Of a stretch of 64,000 bases of DNA, positions 27,581 through 35,741 are shown one piece after another (the first letter of the stretch is position 1; each line of letters starts with the position of its first letter). The translations under genes were made by a program, and so were the position numbers. Source of the DNA: an uncultured Treponema sp. (GTDB lineage: Bacteria; Spirochaetota; Spirochaetia; Treponematales; Treponemataceae); assembly GCA_910584475.1 (NCBI GenBank), contig CAJUBD010000010.1:62001-126000 (forward strand). Reading direction: 5' to 3'. Under the pieces are notes generated by a model. That model did no database searches. It saw nothing but the letters and a program-made list of their open reading frames with translations, and was not told the DNA's origin.

Positions 27581-28867
27581 TTAGTTCTTCTCGGCACAAA
27601 GCAATCCCCTCAAAGCGTTGATGTCTATGTTTGGCAATGCTCCGAATTTGTCCGCCTTGTAAAGTTTTTTTCTTGAAACTTCCTTTCGGATCCCTGTGTA
27701 ATCGGATATGGAACTGTATTTGCTTGAACCGTCGCCTGCCCTGTTGCAAAACCAAATTTCATCATCACGAAGCAAACCGGAGTCGAGCAATTCTTGATTA
27801 TGCGTCGTAAAAAGCATTTGAGAATCTGAAGAGCATTCTAGAAAAAGTTGAATGAACATTTCCAAAAGTTCTTGGTGCAAAGAAGATTCCAACTCATCTA
27901 TAAAACAAACATTGGGCTTTTGAGTTATCTCAATCAATGGCACGGCAAGATCCATAATTCTTTGTGTTCCAGCCGATTCAAGAAAAAATGGAAGTTCATA
28001 ATCAGTTTCATAATGATGAACAAAACTGATCTTTCGATTCACAGGACGCTCACCTCTCATTACGATTTCCCGCTGTATTTCTAACGGGTAACGGGCAAGA
28101 AAGGTATCGGGCATTTCTTCCTTTTTGATTTTTATTTCCGAGATATTCCCAAAATCGGAAAAAGAGAGCAGGCTTATCACTTTATTTTTTAAGTCAGAAT
28201 CTTCTTCCATTCTTTGGGCAATATATGTGGAATAAGAATGCTTTGAAAAATTCAAAAGCCCAATATATCGATTTTTAAAATGATTGTAGATAAAAAAGAA
28301 AATTGGATGCCGTGCCTGCGCCCCTGCCGAAACAAGAGAACAGTTGTCGCGCGTCATACTTTCGATTATTTTTTTTGCGCCAGTAACATCTGTCCCCCAT
28401 TTGACGGGAAGTCCTTTTTTTCTGTCAAAGATAAGTTTGCGTTGTCCTTTGGGGGAGTAAAAAAGAGACTCTTCAAGAACGCTTGTTTTATTCAGCTTCA
28501 ATTTGTATTCGTAACGAATGATACCAATTTTCTTTTCAAAGTCTTCCGCATAAAAAATGACTTCAAATTCCCCTGGCTCATTTTGAGTCTCCACATCGAA
28601 CATAAAAGGAATAAAATGCATATTCTCAGTCGGTTGGAGCCTGGCAAAAGATTCAATCATTATCGCGACATAATAATCAAATGCCTCAGCCATTTTTGTT
28701 TTTCCCGAGGCGTTCGCACCGTACAAACAGGCGAGCTTCAAGAACTGCTTTCCTCCATAGTCAATAAAATGCGTTTCATCGTTTGCAGAATCGCCTGTCG
28801 CTTCAAAACTGATGGTTTGCTTCTCTTTGATTGAATATGTATTTGTGATTGAAAATTCTAAAATCAT
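27581..28867 (-). CDS. AAA-family ATPase of the OLD/RloA-like (COG1106) type
   Basis: The 428-residue protein starts MILEFSITNTYSIKEKQTIS, the typical first strand of recombination-type ABC/OLD ATPases, with Walker A in LYGANASGKT (residues 48-57). The C-terminal half has Walker B and signature elements in VCFIDELESSLH (about 333), a preceding FLESAGTQRIMDL, and the H-loop FTTHNQELLDSG (about 366). The middle insertion carries a poorly conserved domain. Relatives act in phage defence, often paired with RloB, but no rloB neighbour is present. It marks the left edge of the defence island and is transcribed away from it. AAGGA precedes the ATG. Confidence 0.82.
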   Translation of the reverse strand: MILEFSITNTYSIKEKQTISFEATGDSANDETHFIDYGGKQFLKLACLYGANASGKTKMAEAFDYYVAIMIESFARLQPTENMHFIPFMFDVETQNEPGEFEVIFYAEDFEKKIGIIRYEYKLKLNKTSVLEESLFYSPKGQRKLIFDRKKGLPVKWGTDVTGAKKIIESMTRDNCSLVSAGAQARHPIFFFIYNHFKNRYIGLLNFSKHSYSTYIAQRMEEDSDLKNKVISLLSFSDFGNISEIKIKKEEMPDTFLARYPLEIQREIVMRGERPVNRKISFVHHYETDYELPFFLESAGTQRIMDLAVPLIEITQKPNVCFIDELESSLHQELLEMFIQLFLECSSDSQMLFTTHNQELLDSGLLRDDEIWFCNRAGDGSSKYSSISDYTGIRKEVSRKKLYKADKFGALPNIDINALRGLLCAEKN

Positions 28868-28975
28868 TGTTTGTCCTTGGTAAAAATATACTCAATTTTA
28901 GATTTTTTGTCTAGAATTGATGGGGAATTTACAATAAGATGGGAATATAGACAAATATTCCGTAAAAAAGTAGTA

Positions 28976-29003
28976 TTGACAAAAGATGTTTGTATTATAT
29001 ATT
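28976..29003 (+). promoter_or_regulatory. Promoter upstream of the DUF5677 gene
   Basis: TTGACA (28976-28981), a 16-base spacer and TATATT (28998-29003) in a very AT-rich stretch, 54 bases before the ATG. Confidence 0.6.
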
Positions 29004-29056
29004 CTATCAATTATAAACAGGGAAAATTTTTAGAGTTTTAAATTTAGGATAAAAAT

Positions 29057-30091
29057 ATGCTTGAATCACCAGAAATATATAACCAATTGGATGAAGTAAT
29101 CAGAAAACAAGTTTTGATGGATGTGGCAAAAGGATTGCTTCCCGACCTTTCAAAATTATATGGCAATCAATTAGAAAAAATGCAAAGACAACGAATTTTA
29201 GGCACAGTAAAAAAGTTTGTCAATGACTGTCCGATAAACGGAGATTTTTCTAAACTTGAAAACCAACTAAAAGATTATACTAAGCAATATTTAGAAAAGA
29301 ATTACAATTACTATGAACCAAAAACAATTACAAACATAGTTGATAGCCATATGCAAAATGAAATATTAAATCTTGTTGAAAATATTCCTTTGTGTTCTTT
29401 TGTTGCGTACATTGAATTGCTTAATCTTTTGTACTTTTATATTCAAGAGAATTACATTCGAAAATCTTCGTCCAATAAAATTTTGCTTATTCATAATTTT
29501 GTTGAATACTCGCTGGAGTTACTGAATGGAATTGAGTCTATGCTGCTCAGCAAAAATATAAATCCCGCGCTTGTAATTTATCGTACTTTTTATGAGAACT
29601 ATATTGTATTTGCATTTTTACAAAAACATCCTGAATTGCAACAGGCATTCATTGATCATAAAACAATTACCGAATGTATGCTGCAAATTGAAAATGCTAA
29701 TATAAAAAAAGAATATGATGAAATATTGGAAAGATATGGTGAGGATTTTTCTGAAAACTATGGCTGGACAAAACGAGTGATTGCAAGAAAACAGGACAGA
29801 ACTTTGAAAAAATTGTATGAAGAAAGTGGACTTGGAGAGGATTTTGAACGATTTTATAAACTGGCGTGCAAGTATACACATTCGACAGCATTTTCTTTGC
29901 TGGCAAGAGCAGATTTTGATGACATTAAAAATCTATTATGTGGCATTGGCGAAATAGTTAAGAAAGAACTTGACGTTGTTTTTTCACTCTTAAAATTCAC
30001 AAACCAAAAGGAAAAGAAATTGCTTGGTCAGTGGCTTTGCGTTATCAGTGAAAAATTTAAAGAGGTGTTTGCGGCTTGGACCTTGAAATAG
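29057..30091 (+). CDS. DUF5677-like, all-helical protein with HEPN-like features
   Basis: The 344-residue protein is almost wholly alpha-helical. The core (about residues 150-285) has NPALVIYRTFYENYIVFAFL, a glutamate-rich middle and FERFYKLACKYTHSTAFSLL; an ending of the R-x4-6-H kind and the E-x-Y-I helix are typical of DUF5677/HEPN-like proteins, some of which are toxins or RNases in defence systems. No membrane span or signal peptide is seen. It is AT-rich with ATA and AGA codons unlike the flanking housekeeping genes. It is followed by the methyltransferase gene on the same strand but with its own spacer. Function uncertain. Confidence 0.55.
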   Translation: MLESPEIYNQLDEVIRKQVLMDVAKGLLPDLSKLYGNQLEKMQRQRILGTVKKFVNDCPINGDFSKLENQLKDYTKQYLEKNYNYYEPKTITNIVDSHMQNEILNLVENIPLCSFVAYIELLNLLYFYIQENYIRKSSSNKILLIHNFVEYSLELLNGIESMLLSKNINPALVIYRTFYENYIVFAFLQKHPELQQAFIDHKTITECMLQIENANIKKEYDEILERYGEDFSENYGWTKRVIARKQDRTLKKLYEESGLGEDFERFYKLACKYTHSTAFSLLARADFDDIKNLLCGIGEIVKKELDVVFSLLKFTNQKEKKLLGQWLCVISEKFKEVFAAWTLK

Positions 30092-30178
30092 CAGTGATAT
30101 AAATTTTTGAATGAATTTTTCTTCAAAATTGATGACAAAATCTAGAAACTATGATATACTTTATCGGTTATGGGGGTA

Positions 30179-30198
30179 CTGTAAAAAAGTTTTTACAG
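30179..30198 (+). promoter_or_regulatory. Palindrome upstream of the cytosine-5 methyltransferase
   Basis: CTGTAAAAAAGTTTTTACAG is a near-perfect 20-base palindrome 60 bases before the methyltransferase start. A TGATATACT -10-like element lies just upstream (about 30152-30160), which places the palindrome at or after the transcription start, as expected of an operator. Confidence 0.45.
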
Positions 30199-30258
30199 AC
30201 ATATTGTTTTTGCTTAAAATAGACCATATATTTTATAAAATTAAGGATATGAAGAATA

Positions 30259-31311
30259 ATGCCAGTGCAAGTAGTTGATTTGTTCTGTGGCGTAGGGGGA
30301 TTATCTCGTGGATTGCAACAAGCAGGATTAAATGTTGTCGCTGGATTTGATTTGGATGAAACTTGTCGTTATACTTACGAATACAATAATAACATTCCTT
30401 TTCATCAGGGCGACATTAGAAAAGTAACCGAAAACGATATTAATGATTGCTATGCAAATGACGCTATAAAAACATTGGTTGGATGTGCTCCTTGTCAGCC
30501 TTTTTCTCAGATGAGTACAAAACTTGGTGATAGCGTTCGAGACGATGAAAAGTATGGGCTACTTCTTGAATTTGGAAGACTTATAAAAGATGTGAAGCCC
30601 GTTATAATTTCTATGGAAAATGTACCTAGAATTAGAAAAACTGATATTTTTGCTGAATTTATTAATATGTTATATGAAGAAGGATATTATACTGATGGGG
30701 GAGATGTTGTTTACTGCCCAGACTATGGCATTGCACAAAATAGACATAGATTTGTTTTATTGGCTTCTAGGCTTGGTGATATTCACTTGTTACAGCCAAC
30801 TCATAATAGAAAATCTGTTACCGTTCGTCAAGTTATAGGAGGATTGCCTCATGTTAAGGCTGGTGAAGTTTGTCCAACAGATCCTATGCATATAACAGCA
30901 AAACTTTCAGATAAAAATTTAGAGAGAATTCGGGCTTCTGTACCAGGTGGAAGTTGGTGGGATTGGCCAGAAGAATTAAGATGTCCTTGTCATAGAAAAA
31001 AAAGTGGACAAACATATACTTCTGTTTATGGAAGAATGAGATGGGATGCTATTGGTCCAACTATGACAACGCAATTTTTTTGTTATGGGACTGGACGTTA
31101 TGGACATCCCGAACAAGACAGGGCGTTGACTTTAAGAGAGGGGGCTTTGTTGCAGACTTTTCCTATGAATTATAATTTTATTAACCCTGATGTTCATTTT
31201 TCAATAAGGGATATAGCGAGACATATAGGAAATGCGGTGCCTGTTCGACTTGGAGAAGTGATAGGACAATCTATTTTACAGCATCTAGAAGATAACAACA
31301 TAAATAACTAA
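30259..31311 (+). CDS. DNA (cytosine-5) methyltransferase, intact
   Basis: The 350-residue enzyme carries the ordered C5-methyltransferase motifs: I, VVDLFCGVGGLSRG (residues 5-18); IV with the catalytic cysteine, GCAPCQPFS (about 74-82); VI, ISMENVPR (about 117-124); VIII, QNRHRFVLLASR (about 160-171); and X, HIGNAVPVRLGEVIG near the C-terminus. The target-recognition region lies between about 190 and 280. It transfers a methyl group from S-adenosylmethionine to cytosine C5, protecting host DNA. It runs into the GHKL-TIR gene with a 19-base gap. Base composition is AT-rich compared with the flanks, which suggests transfer. Confidence 0.95.
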   Translation: MPVQVVDLFCGVGGLSRGLQQAGLNVVAGFDLDETCRYTYEYNNNIPFHQGDIRKVTENDINDCYANDAIKTLVGCAPCQPFSQMSTKLGDSVRDDEKYGLLLEFGRLIKDVKPVIISMENVPRIRKTDIFAEFINMLYEEGYYTDGGDVVYCPDYGIAQNRHRFVLLASRLGDIHLLQPTHNRKSVTVRQVIGGLPHVKAGEVCPTDPMHITAKLSDKNLERIRASVPGGSWWDWPEELRCPCHRKKSGQTYTSVYGRMRWDAIGPTMTTQFFCYGTGRYGHPEQDRALTLREGALLQTFPMNYNFINPDVHFSIRDIARHIGNAVPVRLGEVIGQSILQHLEDNNINN

Positions 31312-31329
31312 AATTTTAAGGAAAAAAAT

Positions 31330-33408
31330 ATGCAATCGCGTTTTAATATAAAGATTGATAGAAAAGTAATCAAACTTTTAGGCGAACATTTATATGGTGA
31401 CACTCCTAGTGTTGTCAACGAATTGATTGCAAATGCTTACGATGCAGGGGCGAATAATATTTGGATAACTATAAAAACCACCGCACCTTATCAAATTATT
31501 GTCCAAGATGATGGCATTGGAATGGATTTGTCTGACATAAATAATTTTTATTTAAATATCGGATATAATAGACGAGATGAAGAAGACTTGCGCAAAGAAT
31601 TGCAAGAAAGCAATGTCAAGCGACAAGATATGGGACAAAAGGGAATTGGAAAACTTGCCGTATTTGCATTATCAAAAGTTGTAAGATTGATTTCATATAA
31701 AAGTAGTAAATCCATAGGTTGTTTGATGGATTTTGATGAAATAAGCAAACCAAATGGACAGCCAGAAGAATTTAATCCTGATGAATTTGAATTGAAAATA
31801 GAAAAATCTTTTTTATCCCCAAGTGAATCTGGAACTTGTGTTATTTTAGAGAATGTCACTAAAGATTTAAGCAAATCATATAAATTTATTACTGGAAGTA
31901 TTGCAAGATCTTTTATCCTAAACAATGAAATAAATGTTTTTATAAGAAAAAATAATGATGAATTCAAAGAAATTAAAAGGAGTGAGCTTGATTTTTTTGA
32001 AAATATGGATGTTTTGGCTATAATTAATGGTCATGAAGATTTAATTAAGAAAGTGGATAAGAATTCTATTGAACAAAAATATAAAAAAACATTCAAATAT
32101 TCAGACTTTGTTGAAGAAACTAAATCTCAAAAAGCATCAAAGCGATTTGATGCTTTGCCAAAAGAAATAAAAGTTTTTAATAAAGAAAGAACCATGCAAA
32201 TTGACTATAATTTTACATTCCATGGGTGGATAGGAACAGTTTACGATATAGAAAGTTTTAAAAGTATTTTGAAAAAAAACGGCTATACAGATGAAGAAAT
32301 TTCAGATAAAGATATCATAATTGTTGATGATAATAGAGTTTCGGTCTATTCAAGAGGAAAAGTCGGTGAATATAATATTTTACCAAAATTGCAAACAAAG
32401 GCAGCTAATGATGCTTATGTAATAGGGGAGATTTTTGTTGATGCCTTTGAAGAAGATTTTTTGATTGATATGGCAACAAGCAATCGTCGTGGTTATCAAG
32501 AAGATGATTCAAGATACGAGGCCTTGGTTAGGAATTTAAAACTGTTAGTTTCAAAAGTTGTTACTTCTAAACAGAAAATTATGCAGTTAAGAAAAGATGA
32601 TAAAGACCAAGCGGATGCTGATGGAATCAGACTGGATTTTTCAAATGGTCATATAAAAAGTAAAGATGTGTTTAACAATATGTCTGATGATGACAGACAT
32701 AAGATTGAAGATGACCATAAGCAATTTACTAGAGCCATAGCTCTAGAGCATAATGGAGATGCAAATAAGAAAAAATTATTGATTAGCCATAGACAAGATG
32801 AACTAAGACCATACGGTGATTTTATTATTGAAATATTGCTAAAATGCAATCCAGATCTAAAAAATAGGATTATTTTTACTTCAAATCCTGAATACGGATT
32901 GCCTATGGGAAGAGACATATTTGAATCGTTGAAAGAATGTTTTCGCCCTGATTTTTATGTTGTATTTTTATTTTCAAAATCGTTTTATGATTCAAATCCT
33001 TGTTTGGCAGAAGCGGGCGCAGCATGGGCTACAAATACTAATTATATGAATATTGTAGTCGATATAAATTTTTCTGATATTGATAAACCTCTTAATAATA
33101 GTATTAATGGGGCAGAGTTTAAATTTGATAGTAAAGATAAAATAGAATTATTTACAAAAACAATTGCACAGATATTAGCGGAAATTGACAAAGAATACTC
33201 GTTCTCAGAGGTTCTTGCAATCGTAAAACAAGAAATTAAGGAAAAAGGAAGCACTTTAGAATTACAGACATATTGTCCTAAACGCAAATTTCAATATGTT
33301 CCAATATGTAATGAATGTAAAAAACCGATGAAATTGCATGTTGACGGCAAAGATGTTAAATATTTATGTGTAAATCCGACACACGAAATTTATACGAAGC
33401 TGAAATAA
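31330..33408 (+). CDS. GHKL/MORC-like ATPase fused to a TIR domain and a C-terminal zinc ribbon
   Basis: The 692-residue protein has an N-terminal GHKL fold: N-box VVNELIANAYDAGANN (about 28-43), G1 in QDDGIGMDL (about 60-68) and G2 in MGQKGIGKLAVFA (about 100-112). About residues 190-470 form a linker domain. A TIR domain follows (about 478-600), with KKLLISHRQDE as its first strand and FLFSKSFYDSNPCLAEAGAAWA holding the glutamate that is catalytic in NAD-degrading TIRs. The end has CNECKKPM and a further cysteine (about 659-680), a likely zinc ribbon. MORC-like ATPases accompany restriction-modification genes; here the cleavage module appears to be a TIR. AAGGA precedes the ATG, 19 bases after the methyltransferase. 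Confidence 0.8.
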   Translation: MQSRFNIKIDRKVIKLLGEHLYGDTPSVVNELIANAYDAGANNIWITIKTTAPYQIIVQDDGIGMDLSDINNFYLNIGYNRRDEEDLRKELQESNVKRQDMGQKGIGKLAVFALSKVVRLISYKSSKSIGCLMDFDEISKPNGQPEEFNPDEFELKIEKSFLSPSESGTCVILENVTKDLSKSYKFITGSIARSFILNNEINVFIRKNNDEFKEIKRSELDFFENMDVLAIINGHEDLIKKVDKNSIEQKYKKTFKYSDFVEETKSQKASKRFDALPKEIKVFNKERTMQIDYNFTFHGWIGTVYDIESFKSILKKNGYTDEEISDKDIIIVDDNRVSVYSRGKVGEYNILPKLQTKAANDAYVIGEIFVDAFEEDFLIDMATSNRRGYQEDDSRYEALVRNLKLLVSKVVTSKQKIMQLRKDDKDQADADGIRLDFSNGHIKSKDVFNNMSDDDRHKIEDDHKQFTRAIALEHNGDANKKKLLISHRQDELRPYGDFIIEILLKCNPDLKNRIIFTSNPEYGLPMGRDIFESLKECFRPDFYVVFLFSKSFYDSNPCLAEAGAAWATNTNYMNIVVDINFSDIDKPLNNSINGAEFKFDSKDKIELFTKTIAQILAEIDKEYSFSEVLAIVKQEIKEKGSTLELQTYCPKRKFQYVPICNECKKPMKLHVDGKDVKYLCVNPTHEIYTKLK

Positions 33409-33481
33409 ATATTATGATTTTATTGTGGAAAATATGTTATTCCATAATATAAGATACGGAATTTTTTGGAGGAAAGAAATT

Positions 33482-33664
33482 ATGAATAAAAAACAAGGTA
33501 CGCTAGATGTTGGGTATATACCAGAAATGGATAGGACTGTAATTTTCTTGAAAAAAGAAAATTCTACAGAAGTCGTTGGCTGGTATTACGGTGGTCCAAA
33601 TGAAAAAAATACAGAATATTTTTCGAAAGGGAAAAAGTCGTTGACCGCTCATTATACTATGTAG
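33482..33664 (+). CDS. 60-residue protein of unknown function
   Basis: The chosen start at 33482 follows GGAGGAAAGAAATT; the frame is open to 33425 but that part lacks a ribosome-binding site. The product begins MNKKQGTLDVGYIPEMDRTV and ends KGKKSLTAHYTM. It has a short beta-hairpin feel (VIFLKKENSTEVVGWYYGG) and no known motif. It ends two bases before the truncated methyltransferase gene, so it is the first gene of that second unit and could be a small regulator. I do not recognise it. Confidence 0.6.
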   Translation: MNKKQGTLDVGYIPEMDRTVIFLKKENSTEVVGWYYGGPNEKNTEYFSKGKKSLTAHYTM

Positions 33665-33666
33665 TT

Positions 33667-34182
33667 ATGACCTACAATCTCGGTGAACTTTTTTGCGGAC
33701 CAGGCGGCTTGGCTTGCGGTGCGCTTCATGCGAACATTGCGAACACTGACTTCAAGATTGCTCACAAATGGGCGACTGACTATGATGCCGACACTTGCAA
33801 GACATATATCCGAAATATTTGTCCCGAAAATCCCGAAAGCGTTCTTTGCGCCGACATACGTGCGAAAAACACAATCGAAAAACTTTTGGCTCTTGGAAAC
33901 ATCAACGCATTTGCCTTTGGCTTTCCTTGCAACGATTTTAGCGTTGTAGGAGAGCAAAAAGGTTTTGAAGGAAAATTCGGCTCTCTTTATCAATATGGGA
34001 TTGAAATTTTAAATCGTTGCAATCCAGATTGGTTTTTGGCGGAGAATGTAGGTGGCTTGAAGACCGCTAATGATGGAAAAGCAATCAATACGATATTCAG
34101 TGCAATGAAAAGCGCAGGCGAACACGGATATAGGATTTATCCCAATCTGTATCGGTTTGAAATGGAGAAATCAGTAGCATGA
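33667..34182 (+). pseudogene. Truncated DNA cytosine-5 methyltransferase (N-terminal half only)
   Basis: The 171-residue frame contains motif I (LGELFCGPGGLACGALH), motif IV with PC (FGFPCNDFSVVGEQKG) and motif VI (LAENVGGL), then reaches IYPNLYRFE, which in intact enzymes leads directly into the motif VIII QSRxR strand. Here it ends EMEKSVA. The target-recognition domain and motifs VIII-X are missing, about 200 residues, so the product cannot methylate alone. No partner with the missing motifs follows, so it is not a split enzyme. The stop overlaps the start of the DUF3883 nuclease by four bases. GC content is higher than in 29-33 kb, so this piece arrived or evolved separately. Confidence 0.8.
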
Positions 34183-34940
34183 GCAATGAATCGCAAAAAC
34201 ACAAGAATTATGAGATTTTAAATTTGCTCGGGTATGGACTGGCAAAATTCAATGATGATTTTGTCCGACAATTTGGATTTGCAACAAAAACAGAATTTTA
34301 TGATTATTTTGTAAAAATAGGAATTGCCGAACGAGTAGGCGTTGTGAAAAACAGGCAGGATTTATTTGATCCGTTTTTTGATAATGGCAGAAAAGGCTGG
34401 TGGCAAAAAGGAAACGCTTACATTCATCGAAAAACATTGATAGACAATCTGTTTGGAAAAGAAGATGTTGTTGGATATACGAATATTGTAAAAATGTACT
34501 TGCATGACAATTTCGGAATAAAAGAATTGATTGTGAAAGTAAAGCCTATCCAAAAATCTCGCTTCAAGAAAATGCAAGAGACAGGATTGGAAGCCGAACT
34601 ATTTTTTATGAACAATTACGACCAAATAGAATTGTTCAACGGCGGTATTTTGGAGGATGCTAGATTGTATGGCGACGGCTACGATTTTCAAATTGATGTT
34701 ACGGAAAAATCTTTTTTGGCGGAAGTGAAAGGTCTGCGAGAAAAGAACGGAAATTTTCGTTTGACAGAAAATGAATTCAAAAAAGCGCAAGAATATGAAA
34801 GCGACTATATTTTAACCTTGGTTCTGAATTTAAATGAGCAACCGAAATTCTTGACAATCGAAAATCCTTTAAAAAATCTCTTATTTGAAAAAAGAATAAT
34901 CAGGGGAGTAGAAACGACAATCTATTACGCCTCAGTTTGA
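34179..34940 (+). CDS. DUF3883-type PD-(D/E)XK nuclease, probable restriction endonuclease
   Basis: The 253-residue protein has a helical N-terminus (MSNESQKHKNYEILNLLGYG) and a C-terminal nuclease core: EAELFFMNNY, then GDGYDFQIDV with the aspartate, and FLAEVKGLREKNG giving the E-x-K pair, followed by FRLTENEFKKAQEY, typical of DUF3883. Such domains cut DNA in restriction systems. It overlaps the truncated methyltransferase, as expected for a former R-M pair. With its own methyltransferase broken, the host must either rely on the intact methyltransferase at 30259 or on loss of this nuclease's activity. Catalytic residues look intact. Confidence 0.72.
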   Translation: MSNESQKHKNYEILNLLGYGLAKFNDDFVRQFGFATKTEFYDYFVKIGIAERVGVVKNRQDLFDPFFDNGRKGWWQKGNAYIHRKTLIDNLFGKEDVVGYTNIVKMYLHDNFGIKELIVKVKPIQKSRFKKMQETGLEAELFFMNNYDQIELFNGGILEDARLYGDGYDFQIDVTEKSFLAEVKGLREKNGNFRLTENEFKKAQEYESDYILTLVLNLNEQPKFLTIENPLKNLLFEKRIIRGVETTIYYASV

Positions 34941-34984
34941 CAGTTTTTAGATTTTTTGCGCTATTTGTTGAAGGAAATGTGAAA

Positions 34985-35290
34985 ATGTATGAATACGAGT
35001 TTAGAATTTATGATGAATATGATTTTCAAACAGAACAAGAACCAACTCTTGAATACGGCGACTATGATGATTTTTGCTATAGAAGTCGTAACAACAATGG
35101 TATGGAAATTCTCATATTGAAAACGCAAAAACCAGTAGAAACATATTACGCTTTGCTCAAAGAATACGAAGGCTTTACGTTTGGCATATGGCATATAGGA
35201 CTTAACAAGTTACTTGCTGGAGGGGTTCTTGATGGAAATGAAGATTTTGAAAATATCTTGAAAGATGAAGCGTCAAAATCAAAAATATAG
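34985..35290 (+). CDS. 101-residue acidic protein of unknown function
   Basis: The start at 34985 follows AAGGAAATGTGAAA. The product begins MYEYEFRIYDEYDFQTEQE and continues through FCYRSRNNNGMEILILKTQ to GFTFGIWHIGLNKLLAGG. It is acidic and beta-strand-rich with no membrane span, the profile of small immunity-like or inhibitor proteins, but that is only an impression. It follows the nuclease gene by 44 bases and precedes the NgoFVII-type fragment. No family recognised. Confidence 0.6.
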   Translation: MYEYEFRIYDEYDFQTEQEPTLEYGDYDDFCYRSRNNNGMEILILKTQKPVETYYALLKEYEGFTFGIWHIGLNKLLAGGVLDGNEDFENILKDEASKSKI

Positions 35291-35318
35291 AGAAAGAACA
35301 TACTAAGGAGTTGAAAAA

Positions 35319-35726
35319 ATTAGCCAAATAAATAAGAAAAATGACAGACGTTGTTTTGGCTTTGGTTTGAATTGGGAAATCCGCAAAGACGGAACAAAAA
35401 GAGAACGCGTTCAAGCCTATATTCCTTATAACGCAAAAGACAAAAAAGACGGATTCTTTCCGTTAAAGAAAAATCTTGACGCAAAAAGCAATCCTATTTT
35501 CAAAGTCGTTCCGAATGGATTTCCGCCGTTTTTTATGCGTATTGCACAACAAGGAAACAAAGGAATTCACACCGCTGAAAACAATTCGTTGCTCGGACAA
35601 TTTTTTCGTGAAAAACTTGGCATTCCGAGCGGAACATTCATAACAAAAGAAATGCTGGAAAATTATGGAAAGACTTATGTTGTATTCAGAAAATACAGAG
35701 AAGATTTGTTCACATTGGAATTTTGA
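35319..35726 (+). pseudogene. C-terminal DNA-binding domain fragment of an NgoFVII-type restriction endonuclease
   Basis: The frame is open from 35307 to 35726. The readable product contains GFGLNWEIRKDGTKRERVQA, AYIPYNAKDKKDGFFP, GNKGIHTAENNSLLGQFFR and a TKEMLENYGKTYVVFRKY end, the pattern I associate with the C-terminal B3-like domain of NgoFVII-family enzymes. The phospholipase-D-like catalytic domain that should precede it (about 200 residues) is absent. There is no ATG before the conserved part: AAGGAG at 35305-35310 would point to an ATT at 35319, and a TTG lies at 35367. Most likely a gene remnant, though a stand-alone DNA-binding domain is possible. Confidence 0.6.
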
Positions 35727-35741
35727 TTTTTGAGGAGAAAT

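Noticed and set aside
33667..34182. Natural split C5-methyltransferase subunit
   Set aside because: Known split enzymes have a partner with motifs IX-X and the target domain; neither adjacent gene contains them.
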